Assembly: GCA_943328885.2 (NCBI GenBank) | Contig: CALQBT020000116.1 | Span: 1 to 7,556 of the forward strand | Length of the DNA stretch: 7,556 nt | Direction of reading: 5' to 3' | Origin: Bordetella parapertussis | Lineage (GTDB): Bacteria; Pseudomonadota; Gammaproteobacteria; Burkholderiales; Burkholderiaceae_C | Part shown: positions 1 through 5,788 of the stretch, piece by piece | Position numbering within the stretch: position 1 is the first letter of the stretch | Layout: each line of letters opens with the position of its first letter | Translations under genes and position numbers: made by a program | The notes under the pieces: model-generated | The model's database searches: none | The model's input: only the letters and a program-made list of their open reading frames with translations | Told to the model about the DNA's origin: nothing

Positions 1-459
1 CTCGCAACACTCGCAACACTCGCCGCGCTGGCCGGACTGAGCGGACCGGCAAGCGCCGACAACATCGCCGCACCCCGACTCGCGGCCTACACACAGGAAT
101 GCACCGCCTGCCACCTGGCCTACCCGCCAGGCTTGCTGCCGGCGGCCTCCTGGCAAGGCCTGATGACCCATCTGCCCAAGCACTTCGGCGTCGATGCCTC
201 GCTAGACCCCGCGACGCAGAAGTCGCTGGCGGCCTGGCTGGTGGCCAACGCAGGCAGCTACAAGAAGGTGGCACGCGAGGCTTCACCGCCGCCACAAGAC
301 CGCATCAGCCAATCGGCCTGGTTCGTCCGCGAGCACCGCGAGCTCAGCAGCGCGGTGTGGAAGCGCCCGGCGGTCGGCAGCGCTGCCCGATGCGCGGCCT
401 GCCATAGCGGCGCCGAGGCAGGCCGTTTCAGCGAGCAAGAAGTCAAGGTGCCGCAATGA
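1..459 (+). CDS. Diheme cytochrome c, DHC family (5' end outside window)
   Basis: The frame is open from base 1, so the start codon lies upstream; the visible part is 152 residues. It begins inside a signal peptide: an Ala/Leu-rich stretch ending in GPASAD, which suggests cleavage near residue 19 and export to the periplasm. Two c-type haem sites are visible: CTACH (bases 100-114) and CAACH (bases 391-405), the latter followed by the ending SGAEAGRFSEQEVKVP that is typical of the DHC family (dihaem cytochrome c, Pfam DHC). Family knowledge: in Rhodobacter sphaeroides DHC passes electrons to the oxygen-binding monohaem cytochrome SHP, and a membrane cytochrome b is encoded beside it. Here the stop codon overlaps the start of the cytochrome b gene by four bases, consistent with translational coupling. 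An SHP gene, if present, would be upstream. The family call is confident; the physiological acceptor is inferred. Confidence 0.88.
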   Translation, partial: LATLATLAALAGLSGPASADNIAAPRLAAYTQECTACHLAYPPGLLPAASWQGLMTHLPKHFGVDASLDPATQKSLAAWLVANAGSYKKVAREASPPPQDRISQSAWFVREHRELSSAVWKRPAVGSAARCAACHSGAEAGRFSEQEVKVPQ

Positions 460-1226
460 AGTCGCCCCTGACCCCACCGCCCGCCGCCGGGCCGCCCTCT
501 ATCCTGGTCTGGGACCTGCCGGTGCGGATGTTCCATTGGCTGACAGTGCTCAGCTTTGCCGGCGCCTGGCTGACGGCCGAGAGCGAACGCTGGCGTCTGC
601 TGCATGTCACGCTGGGCTACACCCTGGCCGGGCTGCTGGTGTTCCGTGTGCTGTGGGGCCTGATCGGCACCCGCCACGCCCGGTTCACAGACTTCGTGCG
701 CGGCCCCGGCGCGGTGCGCCTCTACCTGGCCGCGCTGCTGCGCGGCCAACCCGAGCACGCTGTGGGCCACAACCCGGCCGGCGCGCTGGCCATCCTGGCC
801 TTGCTGGCGCTGGGCGCTGCCAGCGCCGTCTCGGGCTGGGCGGTCTACCACCAGCTGGGCGGAGACTGGCTGGAAGAAGCGCATGAGCTCGCCGCCAGCC
901 TGATGCTGGCCGTGGTCGGCGTGCACATTCTGGGTGTCTTGGTGGCGAGCCGCCTGCATCGCGAGAACCTGGCGGCCTCGATGATCACCGGCCGCAAGCG
1001 CGGCGGGCCGGAACAAGGCATACGCAGCGCTTGGCGCAGCGTGGCCGCACTGATGCTGGTCGCGGTGCTGGGTTTCTGGTGGCTGCAATGGCAAGCGGCG
1101 CCTGATGCGACGGCTTCGGCCAGTGCTGGCGCCGGCCCGGTGGTCGAGCTTCACCCGACCCGACAGGCCCACCGGGTCAGCCGCCACAGCGGCGACGGCA
1201 GCGACGACGGCAGCGACGGCGACTGA
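456..1226 (+). CDS. Cytochrome b561-type membrane protein (Ni,Fe-hydrogenase cytochrome b-like), DHC partner
   Basis: 256 residues. The N-terminus carries the family signature VWDLPVRMFHW (His27), followed by His50 in the second helix, a conserved HNPAGALA (His105), EEAHELAAS (His143) and VGVHILGV (His157); these are candidate b-haem ligands. Hydrophobic segments lie at roughly residues 28-41, 53-72, 109-130, 146-166 and 193-211, the usual arrangement for the cytochrome b561 / hydrogenase cytochrome b family (Pfam PF01292). The ATG overlaps the DHC stop (ATGA), so the two proteins are very probably made together. The role inferred from this is quinol-to-DHC electron transfer across the inner membrane. 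The last ~30 residues are hydrophilic and end in a low-complexity Gly-Ser-Asp tail encoded by a 12-bp DNA repeat. His/Asp-rich tails are common in this cytochrome group, so I regard it as genuine and not a frameshift. Confidence 0.88.
   Translation: MKSPLTPPPAAGPPSILVWDLPVRMFHWLTVLSFAGAWLTAESERWRLLHVTLGYTLAGLLVFRVLWGLIGTRHARFTDFVRGPGAVRLYLAALLRGQPEHAVGHNPAGALAILALLALGAASAVSGWAVYHQLGGDWLEEAHELAASLMLAVVGVHILGVLVASRLHRENLAASMITGRKRGGPEQGIRSAWRSVAALMLVAVLGFWWLQWQAAPDATASASAGAGPVVELHPTRQAHRVSRHSGDGSDDGSDGD
1196..1219 (+). repeat. Two 12-bp direct repeats in the cytochrome b tail
   Basis: CGGCAGCGACGA is followed directly by CGGCAGCGACGG, with related GGCGAC units on both sides. The repeat encodes the Gly-Ser-Asp-rich C-terminus of the cytochrome b. 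It probably arose by slippage and may vary in length between strains. Confidence 0.7.
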
Positions 1227-1271
1227 TCCGCCCCAGCCAGACCGCCCCCCCACTCGGCCTACCATCACCGC

Positions 1272-1937
1272 ATGCGCATCCTGCTCGCTGAAGACGACAC
1301 CCTGCTGGGCGACGGCCTGCGCGCCGGCCTGCGCCAGTCCGGCTTCCAAGTCGACTGGGTGCGCGACGGCGCCGCCGCCGAGCGCGAGTTGCGCGCCCAG
1401 CCCTATGCCGCGGCGGTGCTCGACCTGGGCCTGCCGCTGATGGACGGCCTGGACGTGCTGGCCAGCATCCGGCGCGCCGGCGTGACCCTGCCGGTGCTGG
1501 TGCTGACCGCCCGCGACACGGTGCCCGACCGCATCCGCGGGCTCGACCGCGGCGCCGACGACTATGTCGTCAAGCCGGTCGATCTGGACGAACTGGCGGC
1601 CCGCCTGCGCGCGCTGGTGCGGCGCGCCCACGGTCTGCCGCAAGATATGTTGCAAGCCCAAGGCGTGACCTTGGATGTGGCGGGCCGCTCGGTCAGCCGC
1701 GACGGCCAGGCCGTGGCGCTGTCGACGCGCGAGTTCGACCTGCTGCATGCGCTGATGCTCAGCGCCGGCCGGGTGCTGTCGCGCGAGCAACTCGAACAGC
1801 AGCTCTACGCCTGGGGCCAGGAGGTCGAGAGCAACGCGGTCGAGGTGCATGTCCACCACTTGCGCAAGAAGCTGGGCGCTGAGCTGATCCAGACCATGCG
1901 CGGCGTCGGCTACCTGCTGCCGCGCGACAGCCGATGA
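1272..1937 (+). CDS. OmpR-family response regulator (QseB/TctD-like)
   Basis: 221 residues, full length for the family. The receiver domain (about 1-115) has the acidic pair Asp8-Asp9, phospho-acceptor Asp51 in VLDLGLP, Thr79 in LVLTAR and Lys101 in GADDYVVKP, so all phosphorylation residues are present. The C-terminal winged helix (about 125-218) includes STREFDLL and the recognition helix region SNAVEVHVHHLRKKLG (residues 187-202), ending in the typical RGVGYLL. It is a DNA-binding transcription factor activated by the adjacent kinase, whose start codon overlaps its stop by four bases. It lies 45 bases behind the cytochrome b gene on the same strand with no visible terminator between them. 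No strong Shine-Dalgarno precedes the ATG, which fits coupling to the upstream genes. QseB/PmrA/TctD are close subfamilies; I do not assign a gene name. Confidence 0.93.
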   Translation: MRILLAEDDTLLGDGLRAGLRQSGFQVDWVRDGAAAERELRAQPYAAAVLDLGLPLMDGLDVLASIRRAGVTLPVLVLTARDTVPDRIRGLDRGADDYVVKPVDLDELAARLRALVRRAHGLPQDMLQAQGVTLDVAGRSVSRDGQAVALSTREFDLLHALMLSAGRVLSREQLEQQLYAWGQEVESNAVEVHVHHLRKKLGAELIQTMRGVGYLLPRDSR

Positions 1938-3379
1938 GAGGGCTGCCGCGATCGCTGCAAGGCCGGTTGCTGCTTGGCCTGCTGGGTGCGGTGCTGCTGG
2001 TGTGGGGAGCCGCCGCGCTGGCCACTTGGCGCGATGCACGTCATGAGCTCGATGAACTGCTGGACAGCCACCTGGCCCAGGCCGCCGCGCTGCTGGTGGC
2101 CAGGCAGTCGGGCGAGATCGACGACGAGCACGACATCGATTCGCCACAACTGCACCGCTATGCGCCCAAGGTCGCGTTCCAGGTCTGGCACGCCGGCCGA
2201 CTGGCGCTGCGCTCGTCGAACGCGCCAGCCGCACCGATGCTGACCCCGTTGGCACTGCAGGCGCTCGTCCCGCTCGATCACGCGGAACGCGAGGATCGCG
2301 ACCGGAAGGACCATGCCAGTCCAACGCCAGGCTTGCGCACCGGCCTGGCGACGGTGCAGATCGCCGGCACAGCCTGGCGGGTGTTTGCGGCCCAGGGTGC
2401 CGAGCGCGACATCCAGGTCTTTGTCGGCGAGCAGATCAGCTCACGGGCGTCCATCCTATGGGCAGTGTTGCGCGGCACGCTGTGGCCGATGGCGCTGGCC
2501 TTGCCACTGCTGGCGCTGGCGGTCTGGTGGGCGGTGCGCCAAGCCACCCAGCCACTGCGTGCCTTGAGCCATGCGCTGGCGCAGCGCGACCCCCGGGCGC
2601 TGGAGCCGGTGGCGATCGTCGACCCGCCGGCCGAGATGGCACCGCTGCTGACAGCGCTGAACCGCTTGTTCGAGCGCATCACCGAGCGTGCCGAAGCTGA
2701 GCGCCGCTTCACCGCCGATGCGGCGCACGAGTTGCGCACGCCGATCGCCGCGATCCGCGCCCAGGCCCAGGTCGCGTTGGCCGAGACCGACAACACAGCG
2801 CGCATCCACGCTTTGCGCGCCACGCTGGCCGGCTGCGACCGCGCCACCCGGCTGGTGGCGCAGTTGCTGACACTGTCGCGGCTGGAGGCCGGCGCCGCGC
2901 CGATCCCTGCGGTGGTCGACCTGGCCGCGCTGGCCCGCCGGGTCGCGGGCGAACTGGCACCTTCGGCCATCGCACGGCACCAGACCCTGGGGCTGGACGC
3001 CACCACAGCCTGCCCGGTGCGCGGCGACGAGACCTTGCTGGCGGTGCTGCTGCGCAACCTGATCGACAACGCATTGCGCTACAGCGCCGACGGAGCGCAG
3101 GTGAGCATCGTCGTCCAGCCCGCGGGCAAACAGGTGCTGCTGCAGGTCGACGACAGCGGCCCCGGCATGACCGAGGCCGACCGCCAACGCCTGGGCGAGC
3201 GCTTCTTCCGAGTGCTGGGCAGCAGCCAGGGCGGCAGCGGACTGGGCTGGTCTATCGTTCGCCGCATCGCCGAGGCCCATGGCGCGACCATAGCGCTGAC
3301 GAGGTCCGCCGCGCTCGGCGGGTTGGCAGTGCGGCTTCTCTGGCCCGGGATGGCGGAGGCTGGAAGCTCTCAGCCCTGA
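1934..3379 (+). CDS. Membrane sensor histidine kinase (QseC/TctE-like)
   Basis: 481 residues. TM1 lies near residues 11-32 and TM2 near 176-201, enclosing a periplasmic domain of about 140 residues with an acidic patch (DDEHDID, 63-69). After a short HAMP-like linker comes the dimerisation/phospho-acceptor helix with AAHELRTP (His265). The ATP-binding domain follows: N box NLIDNALRYS (from Asn375), G1 box DDSGPGM (406-412), the FFR F box (424-426) and G2 box GSGLGWSIV (434-442). Every kinase motif is intact, so the protein should autophosphorylate His265 and pass the phosphate to Asp51 of the regulator encoded immediately upstream. The start overlaps the regulator stop (ATGA). The architecture matches the QseC/PmrB/TctE group; the ligand cannot be read from sequence. 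The linkage to DHC and cytochrome b suggests a respiratory or redox signal, which is inference. Confidence 0.93.
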   Translation: MRGLPRSLQGRLLLGLLGAVLLVWGAAALATWRDARHELDELLDSHLAQAAALLVARQSGEIDDEHDIDSPQLHRYAPKVAFQVWHAGRLALRSSNAPAAPMLTPLALQALVPLDHAEREDRDRKDHASPTPGLRTGLATVQIAGTAWRVFAAQGAERDIQVFVGEQISSRASILWAVLRGTLWPMALALPLLALAVWWAVRQATQPLRALSHALAQRDPRALEPVAIVDPPAEMAPLLTALNRLFERITERAEAERRFTADAAHELRTPIAAIRAQAQVALAETDNTARIHALRATLAGCDRATRLVAQLLTLSRLEAGAAPIPAVVDLAALARRVAGELAPSAIARHQTLGLDATTACPVRGDETLLAVLLRNLIDNALRYSADGAQVSIVVQPAGKQVLLQVDDSGPGMTEADRQRLGERFFRVLGSSQGGSGLGWSIVRRIAEAHGATIALTRSAALGGLAVRLLWPGMAEAGSSQP

Positions 3380-3382
3380 CGC

Positions 3383-3511
3383 TGGCCCATCAGGCTGCTG
3401 CGCGGCCACCCAGCAGGGCTCGCGCAGCCTGGTCTTCAGAACCTTGCCCGCACCCGACATGGGCCAGGCCGCCAGGAAGTCCACGCTGCGCGGGGACTTC
3501 CTGGCGGCCGA
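3383..3511 (-). pseudogene. Acyl-CoA ligase (AMP-binding) C-terminal remnant
   Basis: On the minus strand, directly after the hydrolase stop and in the same frame, about 40 codons read through PRSVDFLAAWPMSGAGK and then VLKTRLREPCW. This is the characteristic end of acyl-CoA synthetases and other ANL-superfamily ligases: the P-(K/R)-S-V-(D/E)-F strand and the P-x-(S/T)-x-x-G-K loop carrying the catalytic lysine of the C-terminal domain. Everything before PRS, more than 90% of such an enzyme, is missing. The right boundary coincides with a foldback inverted repeat; the residues encoded by the repeat's other arm (AARKS) do not look native. No start codon or independent reading frame belongs to it. 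The ligase end abuts the kinase stop, consistent with an ancestral convergent kinase/ligase pair. It could also be a leftover from repeated insertion events. The family resemblance is clear to me but based on motif memory only. Confidence 0.7.
3467..3509. repeat. Perfect 16-bp inverted repeat with an 11-nt loop
   Basis: GGCCGCCAGGAAGTCC (3467-3482) and its exact reverse complement GGACTTCCTGGCGGCC (3494-3509) flank ACGCTGCGCGG. The structure begins 2 bases beyond the hydrolase stop, between convergent genes, so as RNA it could act as a transcription barrier or a 3'-end stabiliser for either strand. There is no T-run on either side, so it is not a standard intrinsic terminator. One arm encodes the conserved ligase residues V-D-F-L-A-A, which suggests the other arm was copied from it by a foldback event. 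Confidence 0.85.
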
Positions 3512-4717
3512 TCATCGGGTCATCGCGCCATACACAAGGTTCTGCAATTGCTCGCGATAAAGCTTGCGGATCTCGCCAGGCGCCACCGTGCCGGCCACCA
3601 CCACCAGTTTCTCGGCGGGGTCGGCAAAGAAGATCGTGCCGTAGGCACCATTCCAGCTGAATTCGCCGACTCGTCCCGGCACGGCGGCAACGCCTGGTCG
3701 GGTTCGCACAGCGACTCCCAAACCGAAGCCATAGCCTTCCCGATGCGGTTCCGTCAGCGCGATCGTGTTGATCATGCTGCCGGTCAGATGGTCCGAGGTC
3801 ATCAAGGCCACGACCTGCGGGCTGAGGATGCGCTGGCCCTCGAACAGGCCGCCGTCATGGAGCATCTGTCCGAAACGCAGGTAGTCGGACACCGTCCCCA
3901 GCGCGGCCGCGCCACCCCAGTCATGCGAAGTCTGCTGCTCGGCCACGGGCACCGCCTGGGGCTTGCCATCGACAGGACTGACCGAAAAGGGCCGCGCCGC
4001 GCGCGCCTTGCGCTCCTCGGTCAACTCGAAACCGGTCTGGCTCATGCCCAGGGGCTTCCAGAGGATCTCAGAAAGATAGTCGCGCAGCCGTTTTCCGGTG
4101 ACCTTCTCGATGACGAGTCCAAGAATGTCGGTGGAAAAGCCGTATTCAAAGGCTGTACCCGGCTGATGCGTCAGCGGCAAGGCGGTGATTCGCTCGATGA
4201 ATGACTCCGCGCTGTCCGAGAACATCACCGCACTGGTCGCAGGCCACAGCGCGGCTGCCGGTCCGATGCCGCGTCCACCATAGGTCATGCCGGCGGTGTG
4301 GCGCAGCAGGTCGTGGATGAAGATCGGCCGCTCCTGCGCAAAAAGCGCCATACCGCCGTGGCCGTCATCCAGGCCCACCTTCATGCGTCCGAAGCCCGGG
4401 AAGTAGCTGTCCAGGCGGCTCTTCAGAGGCAGCCTGCCCTCCTGCATCAGCCGCAGCGCAGCCACGCTCACCATGATTTTGGTCATCGAGGCCAGGGCAA
4501 ACACGGTATCGAGCTTCATCGGCTTGCCTGCCACCGGATCACTCAGACCATAGGCCTTGTGATGCAGCAGACGACCCTCGCGCGCAATCGCCAGCACCGC
4601 ACCGGGCAGCCGCGATGCCAAGATTTCGCGATCAAAGAACGCGTCGATGACCGCCAGGCCACTGGTCGAAAAACCGAGCGATTCGGGTTCTGCGCTGGGT
4701 AGAGGAAAGGTGTTCAT
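3512..4717 (-). CDS. Beta-lactamase-fold serine hydrolase (EstB / class C-like)
   Basis: 401 residues from the ATG at 4717-4715, chosen because it is preceded by AAAGGT at a 7-base spacing and begins just before recognisable family sequence; an upstream open frame shows no homology. The active-site motif S-x-x-K is SMTK (Ser77, Lys80). The second motif is Y-G-F-S in FEYGFSTDILG (Tyr192), the Y-x-S form frequent in EstB-type esterases in place of Y-x-N. The third is W-N-G in SWNGAYGT (355-360), replacing the K-T-G of true beta-lactamases. Other family marks are LLRHTAGMTYG (137-147) and W-K-P-L-G-M. No signal peptide or membrane segment is visible, so it is probably cytoplasmic. The likely activity is hydrolysis of an ester or small amide, with the substrate unknown; true beta-lactamase activity is less likely. 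The gene is visibly less GC-rich than its neighbours and lies between a truncated ligase and IS-like repeats, suggesting acquisition by transfer. Confidence 0.88.
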   Translation of the reverse strand: MNTFPLPSAEPESLGFSTSGLAVIDAFFDREILASRLPGAVLAIAREGRLLHHKAYGLSDPVAGKPMKLDTVFALASMTKIMVSVAALRLMQEGRLPLKSRLDSYFPGFGRMKVGLDDGHGGMALFAQERPIFIHDLLRHTAGMTYGGRGIGPAAALWPATSAVMFSDSAESFIERITALPLTHQPGTAFEYGFSTDILGLVIEKVTGKRLRDYLSEILWKPLGMSQTGFELTEERKARAARPFSVSPVDGKPQAVPVAEQQTSHDWGGAAALGTVSDYLRFGQMLHDGGLFEGQRILSPQVVALMTSDHLTGSMINTIALTEPHREGYGFGLGVAVRTRPGVAAVPGRVGEFSWNGAYGTIFFADPAEKLVVVAGTVAPGEIRKLYREQLQNLVYGAMTR

Positions 4718-4763
4718 GCAGCGGACCTTTGTGTTCAATGAGGCGGCGAAGAAGAGGATAGTG

Positions 4764-4821
4764 TGTCGGCACTGACCGAATTTTGACCCCCTGTGGGTCA
4801 GTTTTCGGTCGGCGTCAAGAG
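4764..4821. mobile_element. Back-to-back IS21-like terminal repeats (remnant)
   Basis: TGTCGGCACTGACCGAA followed by TTTTGACCCC resembles the ends of IS21-family elements as I remember them: starting TGT, with an internal GACC...TTTTGACCC repeat. Immediately after a 5-base centre comes GGGTCAGTTTTCGGTCGGCG, a diverged inverted copy; aligned over 20 bases the two arms agree at 15, including GACCGAA and TGACCC. No istA or istB sequence is present. It could be the meeting point of two element ends left by deletion, or an imperfect operator-like inverted repeat. Assignment to IS21 rests on resemblance only. Confidence 0.4.
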
Positions 4822-4910
4822 CATAGCGACTCTGTTGGTTGGCATCTGCGCGGTCCGCAAAAAGCGGCCAGCCTAAGCCGGTCAGAAAATCACTTGCGCG
4901 CCCCCCTATC

Positions 4911-4978
4911 GTCCGCGATCGCGCTGAAATACCGTGCACGATCAGTCTGAAACGCCGTCCACGATGGGCTGAAATACT
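4911..4978 (+). repeat. Three tandem ~23-bp imperfect direct repeats
   Basis: Units begin at 4911, 4934 and 4957 and are 23, 23 and 22 bases long. The shared pattern is GTSCRCGAT, four or five variable bases, CTGAAA, then YRC or TAC. A degenerate fourth start (CACGCGAT) follows at about 4979. The arrangement resembles multiple transposase-binding repeats near the end of an IS21-type element, or an iteron-like protein-binding array. The units are too few, too diverged and have no spacers, so this is not a CRISPR. Confidence 0.6.
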
Positions 4979-5063
4979 CACGCGATATTTTCCTGCCCCT
5001 CTGAGCGCGTATTTTCCGAGGAACAGGCAGGAAAGCCGCGTCCGGCGGACGTTTTCAGACTGC

Positions 5064-5084
5064 CCCCACGCATGGATTGCGGGG
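5064..5084 (-). terminator. Possible hairpin behind nitrile hydratase beta
   Basis: CCCC-A-CGCA (5064-5072) can pair with TGCGGGG (5078-5084) across a 5-base loop with one bulged base. It lies 28 bases beyond the beta stop codon in the direction of transcription. No U-run follows, so it is at best a weak or factor-assisted terminator. Confidence 0.25.
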
Positions 5085-5111
5085 CTTGGTCGCCTCTGCG
5101 GGGTGCCCGGG

Positions 5112-5729
5112 CTAGGCCAAGCGTTCGAGGTAACTGTGAAAAACGCCGACATGCACGAAGGCCCGGTCGGCTGATTCCGGCCACAGCGTCTCGCTGCTAA
5201 AGCGCACGTCGCAGGTCGGTTCGTCGGCCGCCGCCACGCCGTGGGCGTGGGCATCCGGGAAGGGATACGCCGGTGACTGGCTGACGACGACGCCGCTTTT
5301 GCCGCGGATGTAGCCGGGCATGCGAATGTGGCCCGGAACATGGTCGACGCGTACGCGCACGCGGTCGCCGGGACTGAACGATGTTGGCCCAGTCACGTTG
5401 CTGCGCCCGGCTGCGGCAGGCAGCGCAAGCGGAAAGGTGCCTTGCGCGCGGCGCTCGAGTTCCTCGCGCGACACCAGACCTTTTTCCATCAACAGTGTCG
5501 CCAGGCTGGTGAGGGAGCGCTCGTAATAGGTCGCCGACATGTAGTGGCGCGGCTCCATGCGCTCGATGGCGTGGCGGTATTCGTCCATGTTGAAGACGCC
5601 CATCCTGACCGCCAGCGAGTACATGGCATTGACGCGTTTTTCCCAGGGCGCATGAAAGGCCTGCGTCTGCGGTGAATGGCGCACCGGGCCAAAGCCCTGC
5701 CTGCCGCCTAGGTCATGTGTGCCGTCCAT
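5112..5729 (-). CDS. nthB: Nitrile hydratase beta subunit
   Basis: 205 residues, slightly short for the family (usually about 210-230). It starts with the family hallmark MDGTHDLGGRQGFGPV. An HAPWEKRV segment follows (26-33), then a helical region with YYERSL (68-73). The C-terminal SH3-like domain has PGDRVRVRV (120-128), GHIRMPGYIRGKSGVV (133-148) and FPDAHAHG (157-164), ending in a final strand and SYLERLA. Family knowledge: alpha and beta form a heterodimer whose metal site, at the subunit interface, hydrates nitriles to amides; two beta arginines contact the oxidised cysteines. Arg71 in YYER and an Arg within HIRMPGYIRG are the likely counterparts. The start is supported by GAAAGGT about 5 bases upstream. 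The gene follows alpha by 54 bases on the same strand, forming an alpha-beta operon. A thiocyanate hydrolase component is the main alternative but fits less well. Confidence 0.9.
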   Translation of the reverse strand: MDGTHDLGGRQGFGPVRHSPQTQAFHAPWEKRVNAMYSLAVRMGVFNMDEYRHAIERMEPRHYMSATYYERSLTSLATLLMEKGLVSREELERRAQGTFPLALPAAAGRSNVTGPTSFSPGDRVRVRVDHVPGHIRMPGYIRGKSGVVVSQSPAYPFPDAHAHGVAAADEPTCDVRFSSETLWPESADRAFVHVGVFHSYLERLA

Positions 5730-5745
5730 GGTTTACCTTTCTTGC

Positions 5746-5788
5746 GGCCTTGGGCCTTGGGTTTAGGCCATATGCCTTAGACCTTAGA
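5746..5788 (-). repeat. Paired heptamer repeats between nitrile hydratase alpha and beta
   Basis: On the plus strand CCTTGGG occurs twice in tandem (5748-5761) and CCTTAGA twice in tandem (5775-5788). Between them is TTTAGGCCATATGCCTTA, a near-palindrome centred on CATATG. The alpha stop codon (TAA, complement of 5784-5786) lies inside the last heptamer. The block could form a small hairpin in the alpha-beta transcript and modulate beta translation or mRNA stability; that role is inference. Confidence 0.55.

Larger units (their letters stand above)
4718..5111. other. 394-base gap with no gene; probable mobile-element debris
   Basis: I find no convincing protein or RNA gene here. The hydrolase end holds its Shine-Dalgarno (AAAGGT, 4725-4730). 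The rest contains two repeat groups resembling transposon ends (4764-4821 and 4911-4978), a short tight palindrome CGTCCGGCGGACG (5039-5051), an imperfect inverted pair TTTCCTGCC / GGCAGGAAA (near 4988 and 5026) and a hairpin behind nitrile hydratase beta. The base composition is less GC-rich than in the flanking operons. No transposase fragment is readable. Confidence 0.6.

Noticed and set aside
1..23. Tandem CTCGCAACA repeat at the left edge
   Set aside because: It encodes Leu-Ala-Thr repeats in the hydrophobic core of a signal peptide, which explains it adequately.
258..2324. Long minus-strand open frame antisense to the cytochrome b, regulator and kinase genes
   Set aside because: Its translation is Arg/Ala/Gln/His-rich with no family motif; long antisense frames are expected in GC-rich DNA opposite real genes, and the plus-strand genes have clear homology.
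3395..3429. Hairpins CTGCTG/CAGCAG and GGCTGC/GCAGCC just behind the kinase stop
   Set aside because: Short, imperfect and lacking a T-run; they lie within ligase-remnant coding sequence and are common by chance at this GC content.
2456..3484. Minus-strand frame of 342 codons starting at the ligase remnant
   Set aside because: Only its first ~30 codons resemble a protein family; the rest is antisense to the kinase.
4911..4990. Possible CRISPR array
   Set aside because: The units are contiguous with no spacers, only three in number and imperfect.
5039..5055. Palindrome CGTCCGGCGGACG followed by TTTT as a plus-strand terminator
   Set aside because: No plus-strand gene ends upstream of it, the loop is a single base and the T-run is only four.
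4718..5341. Upstream extension of the hydrolase frame by about 208 codons
   Set aside because: The extension runs through the repeat-rich gap and overlaps nitrile hydratase beta in another frame without any recognisable domain; the ATG at 4717 has a good ribosome-binding site and fits family length.
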